NCBI GenBank assembly: GCA_036940085.1
Contig: JALLBK010000533.1
Coordinates: 1 to 36,825, forward strand
Reading direction: 5' to 3'
DNA: 36,825 bases
From: Discostella pseudostelligera
Taxonomy: Eukaryota > Bacillariophyta > Thalassiosirophyceae > Thalassiosirales > Thalassiosiraceae
The translations under genes were made by a program, and so were the position numbers. Positions 20,701-28,878 of this stretch are shown one piece after another (position 1 is the first letter of the stretch; each line of letters begins with the position of its first letter). The notes under the pieces were generated by a model, which was not told where the DNA came from, made no database searches, and worked only from the letters and a program-made list of their open reading frames with translations.

Positions 20701-22197
20701 TCTCTCAGTGGCATTGTCATTCTGCCAAAGGACTTTGAGCAAATCGAGGCGTCAGTATTGCAGAAAGAAGGCTGTCACGAGGCGATTGGTGCTGCAAAGG
20801 CTATTCTTGATCAAAAAACTCAGATAAAGCGAGATGCTCTTCTTGTCCTTGTCGCAGCATCTATTTGCTTCGGACATTCAATCGATTCGTATGTGTTCTT
20901 GGCGAGCTTTGGTAGAAATGAAGCTCTGGATTGCGATGAAGTAAAGAATTGCAGCACGATTAAGTCACCGACAGATGCCACACTCGAGGGTGTGAATCTC
21001 ATCTCATCGATACCCGACGGAGCCATCACCATCGCGCCTCTTCTGCGTCGCCTAGGGGATTCCTGCAACGAAATAGGCAAGATACTCCTGAACGAGTCAC
21101 GAGAAGTCCTTCTGCCTCAATTTGTACCTCCTGACAACATCAGCGGCATGGTTAATACAAGCTTTGGCTTGTCTCACGTCTCCGCAATAATGCTGGCTTC
21201 TGCAAAATTCTGGTTCGTTGAAGGCCTTGAACAATTTACGCATGGCAATGATTTAAGAAACATTGCATTGCTACGGTGTAATCTATGTCAGTGTTGTAAG
21301 ATACGAGCAAACGCAAATGTTATTTTGCCAGGATCCAGCGGAGGTGATTCAAAAAAGTCATTTCTGCAAGAAGCGGTGGACAATCTCGTCTTGGCACACG
21401 AAGCCTTGGGGCAAAGAGACACCGATCCAGTCACATGGGATATGGTCAGCGAAGAGCTGGCGGCTACCTTACTTGTATTGGGTGTACGAAGGAGGCAGTC
21501 TATGTTACCATCCTCATCCGAACCTCTTCAAACCCAGGCTTCGCGATTGTCTCCAGGCGCGGAGAAAGCAATTGTTGAGCCTATGGAACGGTCGTGTAAA
21601 ATTTATGAGTCATTAGGAACAGCACGTGCCTCGCACCAAGCCGCCGCTGCGCATTACCAGCTGGCACTTTATTTCAGTAAAGTCTGGACATGTCAACGCG
21701 ACGAGACGAAGACCAGAGAGAAGTTGTCTGCGGCATTTATGCATTATGGATTAGCTCATCAATACTTTTTCAAGCACATTAGAGGTAACGAAACAACCTT
21801 TGTGATGTTGAGCCTCGATTTTTCGAACTTGTACTCCTCTGTTTCCGGCGAAGAATGTCTTTCAAGAGCGTTGATGTGTTGTTTGGATACACGTGCGGCA
21901 TTTTCACTTCCGTTGGCACCCGAACTCGTGGAACAAATGATTGTACTTGCGGACAATGTTGAAGCACGGCTGTCGAAGTTATTATTGAGTCTGGTGAAGA
22001 TTGCGAAAGAGAACAACACTGGACAATCGCAGCGCGCAGGCAGATACAAAGACATGTACCGGGAGGCACTGAGGCGCAAGGTAGTAACGGCTGGAAATAT
22101 TACACAAAATAGCAAGGAAGTGTCTAGCGAGAAATCGCAACATATCCTCCTTGTATCAGAGTTGTTGCAGACTATGAATGATTTATACAAGGCGTAG
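17770..22197 (+). CDS. EDRF1-like TPR protein
   Basis: An intronless frame of 1475 codons starts at ATG 17770. The first 350 residues are mostly Ser/Asn/Ala-rich and disordered. Family blocks then appear in order: VNWNFHDMKLLVASD (about 356), YLDNIMANVPQLALIL and HGFVQNIKLLRTEDIPSL (about 565-602), and FLKTNCTRENSTYLLHRAAG with IQLFDIS (about 640-672). These match the conserved N-terminal region of eukaryotic EDRF1 (erythroid differentiation-related factor 1, about 1240 aa). The second half is helical and TPR-like (for example CLNKAHDHLMNGIKKL near 798). The animal protein was named from globin regulation, but its presence in algae implies an older, still undefined role. Assignment to the family is good; the function is unknown. 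Confidence 0.8.
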   Translation: MNNRLSARRNSWTRIGGIGAGASDAVAASDIPAAAASSPCKNSTTTTTTTPSAASENSTMNNTNNSNNMKAVDFIGSSTAVKHLFSLPYNNDRSMSMALHNLGNGTFLLDSGEEFGNVSAAGSDSNSGTAPFTASANNNNSAASSLIDGTFLRRGRRRQRPASWSTLSKPTIGEQDDDPDTLLSAADADTTDTTCEMNPMHIAQLREKERSLLTSLVSLLENDEDEDEVTKTHFLLDNDHEAVVVAGGSSTPTNSPGAELKSLNERDKKYSVVTPTPSNAIIVSCSSNNNITSMGASMSESVEPIVGSVMESNFLPNQKINYSEPNDPLGNVLPPPQHYLSQYAGVSPPAEPRQYVNWNFHDMKLLVASDAIIYNQGGGGDVGEQRPDDEFTEPSSSMISIRIEDASQLKSQMIDMIQRKEERRVFVNDNEGGTDRLSYAEALLMPSSINEEHEGGHRGQFPAKEEVVGAEVAAENVEMLTSIIPSLEVELQSNEWAARLGFTHSPFCPHSNTSNDDSSGGASIEPNCASSASETGGKLATASSSSTSSSSLPLVSCTPICTVIDAYLDNIMANVPQLALILREHGFVQNIKLLRTEDIPSLMMHPSTLGGESATHPNDPPPPIFSPDIVEMNAAMLLRFLKTNCTRENSTYLLHRAAGEANIQLFDISSISKMRQRKWVWWLALCSYRFACRLDQLRTNALSPHDDVLRRDYRRRQRNLLQNTLDLLEELADMDGGRRHDTIGAAVCEHLADTYLWNNDETGLGNAESRQRTDTGSVKSPSPCAASYQPYRKVTVDCLNKAHDHLMNGIKKLTPLLVKAREGKSAIEIEALSTQLYGIYHKVVNVNLRLADRHLKNYFSSNLIQSLRYAARMLSEATSLIDEFIHPQQKQKDQIVYIRSILLQYSWLWEYCGHFARSFAADGLWRDRGHTCGADLIGLLREVNMSCDSIRKQCFGAAGWKPKISVEASSHGQVSLNSLSGIVILPKDFEQIEASVLQKEGCHEAIGAAKAILDQKTQIKRDALLVLVAASICFGHSIDSYVFLASFGRNEALDCDEVKNCSTIKSPTDATLEGVNLISSIPDGAITIAPLLRRLGDSCNEIGKILLNESREVLLPQFVPPDNISGMVNTSFGLSHVSAIMLASAKFWFVEGLEQFTHGNDLRNIALLRCNLCQCCKIRANANVILPGSSGGDSKKSFLQEAVDNLVLAHEALGQRDTDPVTWDMVSEELAATLLVLGVRRRQSMLPSSSEPLQTQASRLSPGAEKAIVEPMERSCKIYESLGTARASHQAAAAHYQLALYFSKVWTCQRDETKTREKLSAAFMHYGLAHQYFFKHIRGNETTFVMLSLDFSNLYSSVSGEECLSRALMCCLDTRAAFSLPLAPELVEQMIVLADNVEARLSKLLLSLVKIAKENNTGQSQRAGRYKDMYREALRRKVVTAGNITQNSKEVSSEKSQHILLVSELLQTMNDLYKA

Positions 22198-22296
22198 CCG
22201 CGCAATGTTTCATGTTGCACTAAGATACTTAATCGACTTAATCTTGATTATTTGAGTCGTATCATATCTTCTCAACTACTTCCTCTCAGTCTACCT

Positions 22297-24360
22297 CTAG
22301 TCAATCTCCTCGGGCTCAACCTTTGGACCAGAGGCCGCTCCTTGCACACCTGCGAGTTTCTGGAGGATAGGATTTGCGATTCCGCCGAGTGCCAGCTGCT
22401 TCTCCTCACACTCCTCCGTCTCTGCAGTCTGGTTAGAGTCCAACCACGAGGTGGTCTGCGTGATGGCATCCAAGATAGTCTTCTTGTCGGTTTTAGAAAT
22501 TTTGTCACTGATTGCCTTCTCCTCGACCGTAGACTTGAGGGAGCTGCAGTAGTTCATGAGACTATTTTTTGCATCGATGCGACTTTTATTCACACTATCC
22601 TCGGCTTTGTACTTCTCGGCCTCTTGTACCATACGTTCAATCTCGTCTTGAGAGAGGCGGCCCTTATCATTCGTGATGGTAATCTTGTTCTCTTTGCCGG
22701 TGGACTTCTCCAACGCAGATACGTTGAGAATTCCGTTGGCATCAATGTCGAAGCAAACATCAATCTGAGGCTGGCCACGGGGCATGGGGGGGATGCCATT
22801 GAGGTTAAACTTGCCCAAGAGGTTGTTATCGCAGGTCATGGCCCGTTCTCCCTCGAAGACTTGAATCAACACACCTGGCTGATTGTCAGCAAAAGTAGAG
22901 AAAGTTTGACTCTTCTTGGCAGGCACAGTTGTGTTGCGCTTGACTGTGGAGCTGAACGGTTAGCAACATACCTGAACAACCACTACGCTAGAAACTGAAG
23001 ATCAATGATTAAGAACTCACTCAAAGTGGTCATGACGCCACCTACGGAAGAAAAGGAGTGGAAAGAGGAGTGGTTGAGTGGATATCAACAAATCTGAATA
23101 ACCAACAGAGAAACTGAAGACTGAGAACAACACACCTGCTGTTTCTAGTCCGAGGGACAAAGGAGTGACATCCAACAGAAGAAGCTCCGAGAGCTTCTCT
23201 GACTTATCGGCACCCGTCAGAATCGCAGCTTGGACAGTAGCGCCGTACGCCACAGCCTCATCGGGATTGATTGACTTGTTAAGCTCCTTCCCATTAAAGA
23301 ATTCGCTCAACAGGCTCTGAACTTTAGGAATGCGAGTCGATCCACCAACAAGCACAACTTCATCAACCTGATTCTTGGCGACCTTGGCATCCCTAAGAAC
23401 ACTATCGACGGGACCCATGCACTTCTTGAAGTAATCCATGCATAGATCTTCAAATCGAGCTCGGGTGATTGTTGCACTGTAGTCAATTCCATCAAAGAGA
23501 GAATCGACCTCAATGTGAGCTTGCGTGGAGCTCGAAAGGGTACGCTTGGCGCGCTCGCAAGCAGTGCGAAGTCGTCGTAGTGAGCGCTGATTTTGACTCA
23601 TGTCCTTGCGATGACGACGCTTAAAGTCTTCCATGAAGTATTCGACTAAACGGCTATCGAAATCCTCACCTCCCAAGTGGGTATCACCGGCAGTGGCCTT
23701 CACCTCGAAGATTCCTTCCTCGATTGTCAACAATGACACATCAAAGGTACCACCTCCCAAGTCGAAGATGAGCACATTCTTCTCCTTGCCCTTCTTGTCC
23801 AACCCATATGCAATGGCCGCGGCGGTTGGCTCGTTGATAATGCGGAGCACATTGAGGCCTGCAATCGTCCCAGCATCCTTTGTTGCTTGCCTCTGAGAGT
23901 CGTTGAAGTATGCCGGTACGGTCACAACTGCATTCTTCACTTCCTTGCCTAGATATGCCTCGGCGATTTCGCGCATCTTTATGAGGACCATCGACGAGAT
24001 TTCCTCGGCCTTGAACTGCTTCTTTTCACCTCTGTACGCCACCTCAATGATGGGCGTTCCGCCGACCCCGGGTTTGACAGTGAAGGGCCAGTGCTTCATG
24101 TCGGATTGGACACCTGCATCACTGAACTTTCGACCAATCAAGCGCTTGGCATCAAAGACGGTGTTCTCCGGGTTCATGGCAGCCTGGGACTTGGCAGCGT
24201 CACCAATGAGACGCTCGGTTTCGGAGAATGCAACGTAGGAAGGAGTGGTGCGGTTACCCTGATCGTTCGCGATGATCTCAACTCGATCATTTTGCCACAC
24301 ACCGACGCAGCTGTACGTCGTCCCCAGATCGATGCCGATAGTTTCTCCAGTGACGGGCAT
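22297..24360 (-). CDS. HSP70: Cytosolic HSP70 chaperone with a 21-nt microexon
   Basis: Exons are 24360-23136, 23041-23021 and 22943-22297, giving 630 aa. Introns are 23042-23135 (94 nt) and 22944-23020 (77 nt). Splicing yields [24 protein letters not shown], which matches the family without a gap. The start is the ATG at 24360 ([17 protein letters not shown]); the frame continues upstream only to a TTG. HSP70 signatures present are [22 protein letters not shown] and [14 protein letters not shown]. The substrate-binding domain includes the conserved KRNTTVP, and the lid is short without GGMP repeats. No ER or organelle presequence is seen, so it is cytosolic. The end is EPEEID where cytosolic HSP70s usually end EEVD. 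Only 99 bp separate its stop from that of the converging EDRF1-like gene. Confidence 0.96.
23021..23041 (-). other. HSP70 microexon, 21 nt
   Basis: The exon gtggcgtcatgaccactttga (complement strand, 21 nt) encodes the core of G-GVMTTL. It is flanked by TAG on the left and GTGAGT on the right. Without it the conserved AGGVMTTLIKRN block cannot be formed from genomic sequence. Confidence 0.85.
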
Positions 24361-24726
24361 GGATAGTTGCTTCAATTGAGATCGAGCGTTTGTTTCGAAA
24401 GCGGTTGGTTGAACAACTGAAACTGAGGCCTTGGAGAAGATTGAATGAATTTAAATTCGCCACATCATCGTTGAAAGCACGAAAACCGGCAACACATCTC
24501 CTATCCAACAATTTTGGAGGTGACGGTCTTCCGACTAGAGATGAAACGAATATGGTATGAAATAATTCGACCACGGACTTGCAGCTACCACAGCCTCCAC
24601 AATTTCCACGCAACGTCGATTGGCTTTAATTTATCCTGCGCCGGATAGATCTCATCGAAAGCTCTCGTCAGACAATATTTCTAAGAGGTGGCAGGGAATT
24701 GTTTGTCAGCATTTCATTGAAGCCAA
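24361..24726. promoter_or_regulatory. Upstream region of HSP70, 3' side of the MFS gene
   Basis: This 366-bp stretch must carry the HSP70 promoter and the 3' end of the MFS gene on the same strand. I see an AT-rich patch (aatttaaattc, about 24449-24459) but no canonical heat-shock element, repeat or RNA gene. Confidence 0.4.
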
Positions 24727-26442
24727 CTACTGTTCTTTCATTGTCATATTGACTGTCTCAGAACTAGAACGGACACTAATAATGAAAAATAAGGAACTCA
24801 GAGCGTATCCTGAACAGACGCCCCAAGCTAATAGATTTGCCAATACCTCCGAGGAGGAGTTCAGCGATCCTGAAAGTTGGTTGCCATAAATCCACCCCAA
24901 CACGGAAGGAGCAAAATTCCCTAATGCACCCGTCAAGACAAACATTCCCTGGGCTGTTCCCCTCCTTGAGGCACCCACAGTTGATTGTAAGACGGTAATC
25001 GTTGGTCCGAACCAACATTCAGCTACCAGATACTCAATGGCTAACCAAGCCATAGTAATTTCAAATGCATTTGCTGTTGAGGTTGTGTGCGTCGTGAGGT
25101 ACCATGCAGGTATGGCAAGGATGGAGCCAACGATTGGTAGGAGTAGTCGTATGGTTTGTTTATCAAAATTGTTCTGTATAATTGAAGATGATGATGCCTC
25201 TTCTTTCGTCTCCTTGATCCATGTACCCAACCCATCAGCAATGTATCCCCCCAAAATGCCGCTGCTCATCCCCAATCCACCGACGATGAATGCGTTGACA
25301 ACTGCATACTCCGCGGCATTGTCAGGAAATGCTTGTTTGTAGTAGGGAGCAGCCCAAACACCAATCATGAGTCCAGAGCAGAATCGAAAGAAGGATGCAA
25401 TGAATAGGTATCGGACTCGAGGGATGGAAAGAATTCCAAGTGCGTTTTGGACAATGCCGATATCTTCGTCAGGGACCTCTGATACCACCACATCGTTTGG
25501 GATGTCACGTTGTTTGTCTCTCTCTCCATCAGAGGGCAGCAGTAACCCAGCGGCAGCAGCACTAACTGCCCCGAATCCACTGATAACTCTCAAAGTGCCC
25601 CTCCATCCAACACTTTCATCCAGCAACAGGCACAAACTCGCCAGAGCTCCCCCAAGATACACCCCCGAGCCATAGATAGAATTCGATAGAGCAAGCTTGT
25701 CCTTGGATACTCGATCCGCTATCAGTGTGTATGCCGCGGGGACCGCAAATGCACATGCTCCCCCCATGACAACTCTTGCCATTAATACCTCATTGTAGGA
25801 ATGTGCCTGACTTGTCCAAAGTGTCGCCAATGTCCATACGATTGCAGGAACTATGGTCAGTAATTTCCGATCGTATTTATCTGCCAATATCCCAGCTATT
25901 AGGGAGCTAAGTGCAAATAGAACAGTGAATGCCGTCGAGGCGAGTAGTCCGTATTGTGTTTGGGTGAATTGACAATCAATGTTCATGGCCTTGAATGCAG
26001 AAACAGCATTGGTAGTTGCATCGGGAGTTGAAAAATCGACCAGGTAAGATATGGAGTACCGAGACCATTGGTTGGAGATGTAAATTAGTAGCAAGGGAAG
26101 GACCAATAGAAGAATTTCACTGAATGACGAAGTTAATGGCGGTGGTGTTTTATCATCAGCATCTGATCCTTGAGCATTCAACTGCGTGGTTGTAAAAAGT
26201 TGGATTTGTGGATTACCGTCATGTGATCTTTCTAGATCAGCGTCGTTCTTGAGTAAGAGTCGACGTGATTCATTTCCGGAATGTGGGTAATGAGATTTAT
26301 TCATCATTCTAGGTCGAGTAGGTGTAGGTTGAAGTGGGCGGTGGGTCACGAACGCCATGGTGTCCCGCAAGCATTGAGCCCTTTCACATGAAATGAGTAT
26401 CAGAAGATATGGCAATGCTGCCTGCAAAGAGCATCGATGCAT
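24727..26442 (-). CDS. Major facilitator superfamily transporter, possibly plastid-targeted
   Basis: The first ATG in frame is at 26442, giving 571 aa. The N-terminus reads MHRCSLQAALPYLLILISC (a hydrophobic signal peptide), then DTMAFVTHRPLQP, an ASAFAP-like Ala-Phe junction, and a Ser/Thr/Arg/Pro-rich stretch. That is the bipartite plastid presequence layout of diatoms. The body has about 12 hydrophobic segments with MFS signatures: LADKYDRKLLTIVPAIVW between helices 2 and 3, and LMARVVMGGACAFAVPAAYT in helix 4. The pattern is closest to the spinster/organic-anion type of MFS_1 proteins; the substrate cannot be read from the sequence. Plastid or other inner-membrane location is inferred. 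Confidence 0.75.
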   Translation of the reverse strand: MHRCSLQAALPYLLILISCERAQCLRDTMAFVTHRPLQPTPTRPRMMNKSHYPHSGNESRRLLLKNDADLERSHDGNPQIQLFTTTQLNAQGSDADDKTPPPLTSSFSEILLLVLPLLLIYISNQWSRYSISYLVDFSTPDATTNAVSAFKAMNIDCQFTQTQYGLLASTAFTVLFALSSLIAGILADKYDRKLLTIVPAIVWTLATLWTSQAHSYNEVLMARVVMGGACAFAVPAAYTLIADRVSKDKLALSNSIYGSGVYLGGALASLCLLLDESVGWRGTLRVISGFGAVSAAAAGLLLPSDGERDKQRDIPNDVVVSEVPDEDIGIVQNALGILSIPRVRYLFIASFFRFCSGLMIGVWAAPYYKQAFPDNAAEYAVVNAFIVGGLGMSSGILGGYIADGLGTWIKETKEEASSSSIIQNNFDKQTIRLLLPIVGSILAIPAWYLTTHTTSTANAFEITMAWLAIEYLVAECWFGPTITVLQSTVGASRRGTAQGMFVLTGALGNFAPSVLGWIYGNQLSGSLNSSSEVLANLLAWGVCSGYALSSLFFIISVRSSSETVNMTMKEQ

Positions 26443-27134
26443 GATCGGAGCATAGAGGAGATGATAGATATGCAGGGCGGTCAAGGAGGAGGGGAGGTCC
26501 GTCCACAGTCATGGTCAAACATGCATCGCTTCGCATCGGACATCGGATGGATCTTCGCTCCCAAAATTCGCCAAAGGTTCGCCACTTCTTCCCACCGGAA
26601 TTCTTCGCCACACTTATCGCCTGTCGCTGAACTCATGATGTCATCGCCAAGAGAGAAAGCCCATGTCGTTCAAGTCATACAAACTTCTTGGGAACTTAGA
26701 TACTCCCAAGTGCAGCGCATTTGTTGGCATTGGAATTGGGAACTGTGACTTGTGACTTGCAGGCATAGCAGACTGGTTCGCAAATGCACGGTATGTGCTA
26801 AAATGACCAGAGGCTTTGTGTTACTGGGCTGCTATGGGCTGTTTCCTAACGTTCGTGAAGGAACACATTCCCTCTTCGACCTGCGGAGACTGCCGGTCGC
26901 TGCCGGTTCTTAGCTGCCAATGCATGTCGCTAAGCCAATGCGCAAACGAGGAAGAGTGATTGCGATTGCAAGAGACTGCAAACAACACGTCATGTGACAG
27001 TGTGTGCTGTTTTTGTTTGCCGCGATCGGGACGGTCTTGCTTCGCAGCAATAATAATATCACTATCACAGACGCACTCATAGACGTATTAATATCTCATT
27101 ATCCTAAGTTGCGTCGTTGTGAAAGGCATTGATC
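26443..27134. promoter_or_regulatory. Divergent intergenic region between the MFS gene and the orphan gene
   Basis: These 692 bp serve two head-to-head genes. One minimal heat-shock-element-like pair, TTCgtGAA (26852-26859), lies about 280 bp before the orphan start. The short direct repeat ctgccggt occurs twice near 26889-26907. Open frames here (for example 26437-26748) show no family features. Confidence 0.35.
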
Positions 27135-27728
27135 ATGGCGCAGTCAGTGACGTTCATGATGTGTGAGGAAAACATGCTCAACCGAGAGGAGCCAAGGAAG
27201 CCAAAGCGTAGCCGCGCAACCATTGACAATTCAAACCTAGATAGTTCATGTCTAATGCGACCAACACCAAAAGCGAGAAGACTCTCGTTGCAACCGACAC
27301 GGGTCCAATTTTCATCCATGTCCGACCTTAAATACTTCGAGCACTCTCCAGCCAGTGTTTCATGGTACACTTACGAAGACCAGCAGCGGTTCAAACAAGA
27401 AAAGATGAGAGATATCATGCTATTCCGCGAGCGTCATCGGAGTAGAACTGAGAGCGTACCAGCACCACCTAACTGCTGCCCCGTTGGATTAGAACAACAC
27501 ATACTTGCTCCGGATCTTGCCGAGGCGTATTTAAACAGACGTTATGTTATCCAATCGGTGATGCTGGAGCAGAAGCGACAGCGTCACTTTGGCTACTGCG
27601 ATCCTGGACAGCTTGCCTCTGTGGCGGAACATTTAACCGCATATTCCTCTATGACCGCTTTTATGCGAGGCCAATATCTTGCTGTCTTGGACGTGCTTGA
27701 TCAATGCGAAAGTAAAGTCGGTTGCTAG
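27135..27728 (+). CDS. Small unknown protein of a probable diatom family
   Basis: The first ATG is at 27135 (197 aa); the frame opens upstream only through a TTG. Features in order are a basic stretch (EEPRKPKRSR, about 19-28), a segment VQFSSMSDLKYFEH with SWYTYEDQQRFKQE (about 57-90), then CCPVGLEQHILAPDLAEAY and VIQSVMLEQKRQR (about 115-155), and CDPGQLASVAEHLTAYSS. The aromatic-acidic SWYT-ED-RFK block followed by PVGLEQ-L and AV/IxSVLxEQxxQR is a layout I recall from many short paralogous diatom proteins of unknown function. There is no signal peptide, membrane segment or known catalytic motif. The basic N-terminus could be nuclear targeting. No function is assigned. Confidence 0.7.
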   Translation: MAQSVTFMMCEENMLNREEPRKPKRSRATIDNSNLDSSCLMRPTPKARRLSLQPTRVQFSSMSDLKYFEHSPASVSWYTYEDQQRFKQEKMRDIMLFRERHRSRTESVPAPPNCCPVGLEQHILAPDLAEAYLNRRYVIQSVMLEQKRQRHFGYCDPGQLASVAEHLTAYSSMTAFMRGQYLAVLDVLDQCESKVGC

Positions 27729-28144
27729 TTTACCAGCGGTGACATTAACACTGTTATGTACATCTCGACGGACCACATCGACATTTTTGAAATAGAGCAT
27801 ACTTCCGTGGCATCATCAGCGTCGCGAATAATCATGATACTGCGCATGAAGATGTGGCTGATATGATGCAATTTTAGATTTTAACTATTAGTAGATATTA
27901 GCACCGGCTCGTAGATGAACTACTTTCGTACAAGATGCTAAGGTTGGATTGCCATTTCAGGTCTCTACTTGTTGTTTCACATCTCTGACGAAAAGAGGTA
28001 GAGGCAGGATGCATGCGATGGCAACGATGTTGTGTACGATATTCCCCGTTCAATTCAGCATCAAGATTTTCGCATTCATGCAATTACTCCACTCGCCGCC
28101 GCCGCCGCCCCCTACGCTGAACTTTGTTTCCCATATATACTGCA
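27729..28144. other. Convergent intergenic region
   Basis: About 416 bp lie between two converging stop codons. It contains a short GCC triplet run (about 28096-28114) and otherwise nothing I can name. Confidence 0.5.
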
Positions 28145-28579
28145 TTAATTTAACGATATCCGAACCGATCGAAAGCACTCCATTACGGCCCGAAACTGCA
28201 CAGCACAAGCATCCTGTGTCAAAGCCCCCGAATTTTGTTTGTTGATTACACATTGCGCATATGCTTTCATAGCATCGGGACATGTCGTTTCCATTTTCTG
28301 AAATATTGTCGTTGTTTGATTAGGTTGCCATATTGACTCAGCAATGGTATCATTGTGATCTTGGTCGTCATTAGCTGCGATGGTGCCATTATTGTCATGG
28401 GGATTGTCGCGTCGGCGATTAATATCTTTGCCGTCGCTGGAGTATGTAGCTTTGATGCTCGCTGAGTTTCCCGTTACATATGATGGCAATGCTACGGTTG
28501 AAGAGGTGGAGGAGGATGCAGCGTATCTTGTCACGCCACGGGACGCCGCCGACCCGGTAGCCCTTCCGAGCGACGCCAT
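28145..28579 (-). CDS. Twin CX9C mitochondrial protein, NDUFAF8-like
   Basis: The start is taken at ATG 28579 (MASLGRATG), giving 144 aa; the frame upstream of it overlaps the divergent promoter. The N-terminal 95 residues are Ser/Thr/Asn-rich. The C-terminal block holds two CX9C pairs, CPDAMKAYAQC and CAVQFRAVMEC, separated by INKQNSGALTQDA: the helical hairpin of CHCH proteins oxidised by Mia40 in the intermembrane space. The spacing and residues (C-x3-AYxxCV, then L-x-DxCAxxFxAxxxCF) are close to human NDUFAF8 (C17orf89), a complex I assembly factor. It is divergent from the SUMO gene. Confidence 0.7.
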   Translation of the reverse strand: MASLGRATGSAASRGVTRYAASSSTSSTVALPSYVTGNSASIKATYSSDGKDINRRRDNPHDNNGTIAANDDQDHNDTIAESIWQPNQTTTIFQKMETTCPDAMKAYAQCVINKQNSGALTQDACAVQFRAVMECFRSVRISLN

Positions 28580-28878
28580 GGTTAAAGTTAAAGAGTGAAT
28601 AAAAGAAGTGAGGTGGCGGTGGTGATCTGTGGTGATAGATGCGCGAATGCGATGAGTGTCCCGCCAAATTTTCTGCCACGTGTAAGTGTTGATTCGCAAT
28701 ATGGCGCGGCTTCTTACCCGCTAGGAGTATTTTGCAATGCCGCGAAGATGAAGCAAGCAAGCCGCTTACGATAACGAGATATCTACTTGCTTGCCGCTTT
28801 GATTTCATTAAAAGAAGCCGCACCGACACCGAAACCGCCACCCACCCCCTATCCCCTACTCTCTCTCTCTCCCTAACC
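28580..28878. promoter_or_regulatory. Divergent promoter between the CX9C protein and di-SUMO genes
   Basis: This 299-bp region contains TCCCGCCAAA (28659-28668, E2F-like) and CACGTG (28677-28682, within GCCACGTGT), 16 bp centre to centre. A CT-rich tract (ctctctctctctccc) comes just before the SUMO start. Confidence 0.5.

Noticed and set aside
22252..22998. 248-codon frame antisense to HSP70
   Set aside because: It is antisense to conserved HSP70 exons and crosses introns, with no family resemblance.
24358..24375. HSP70 start five codons upstream
   Set aside because: That codon is TTG; the first ATG is at 24360 and gives the normal HSP70 N-terminus.
26852..26875. Heat-shock element upstream of the orphan gene
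   Set aside because: Only one TTCnnGAA pair is perfect; the following units are out of phase, so it was kept as a mention and not as a called site.
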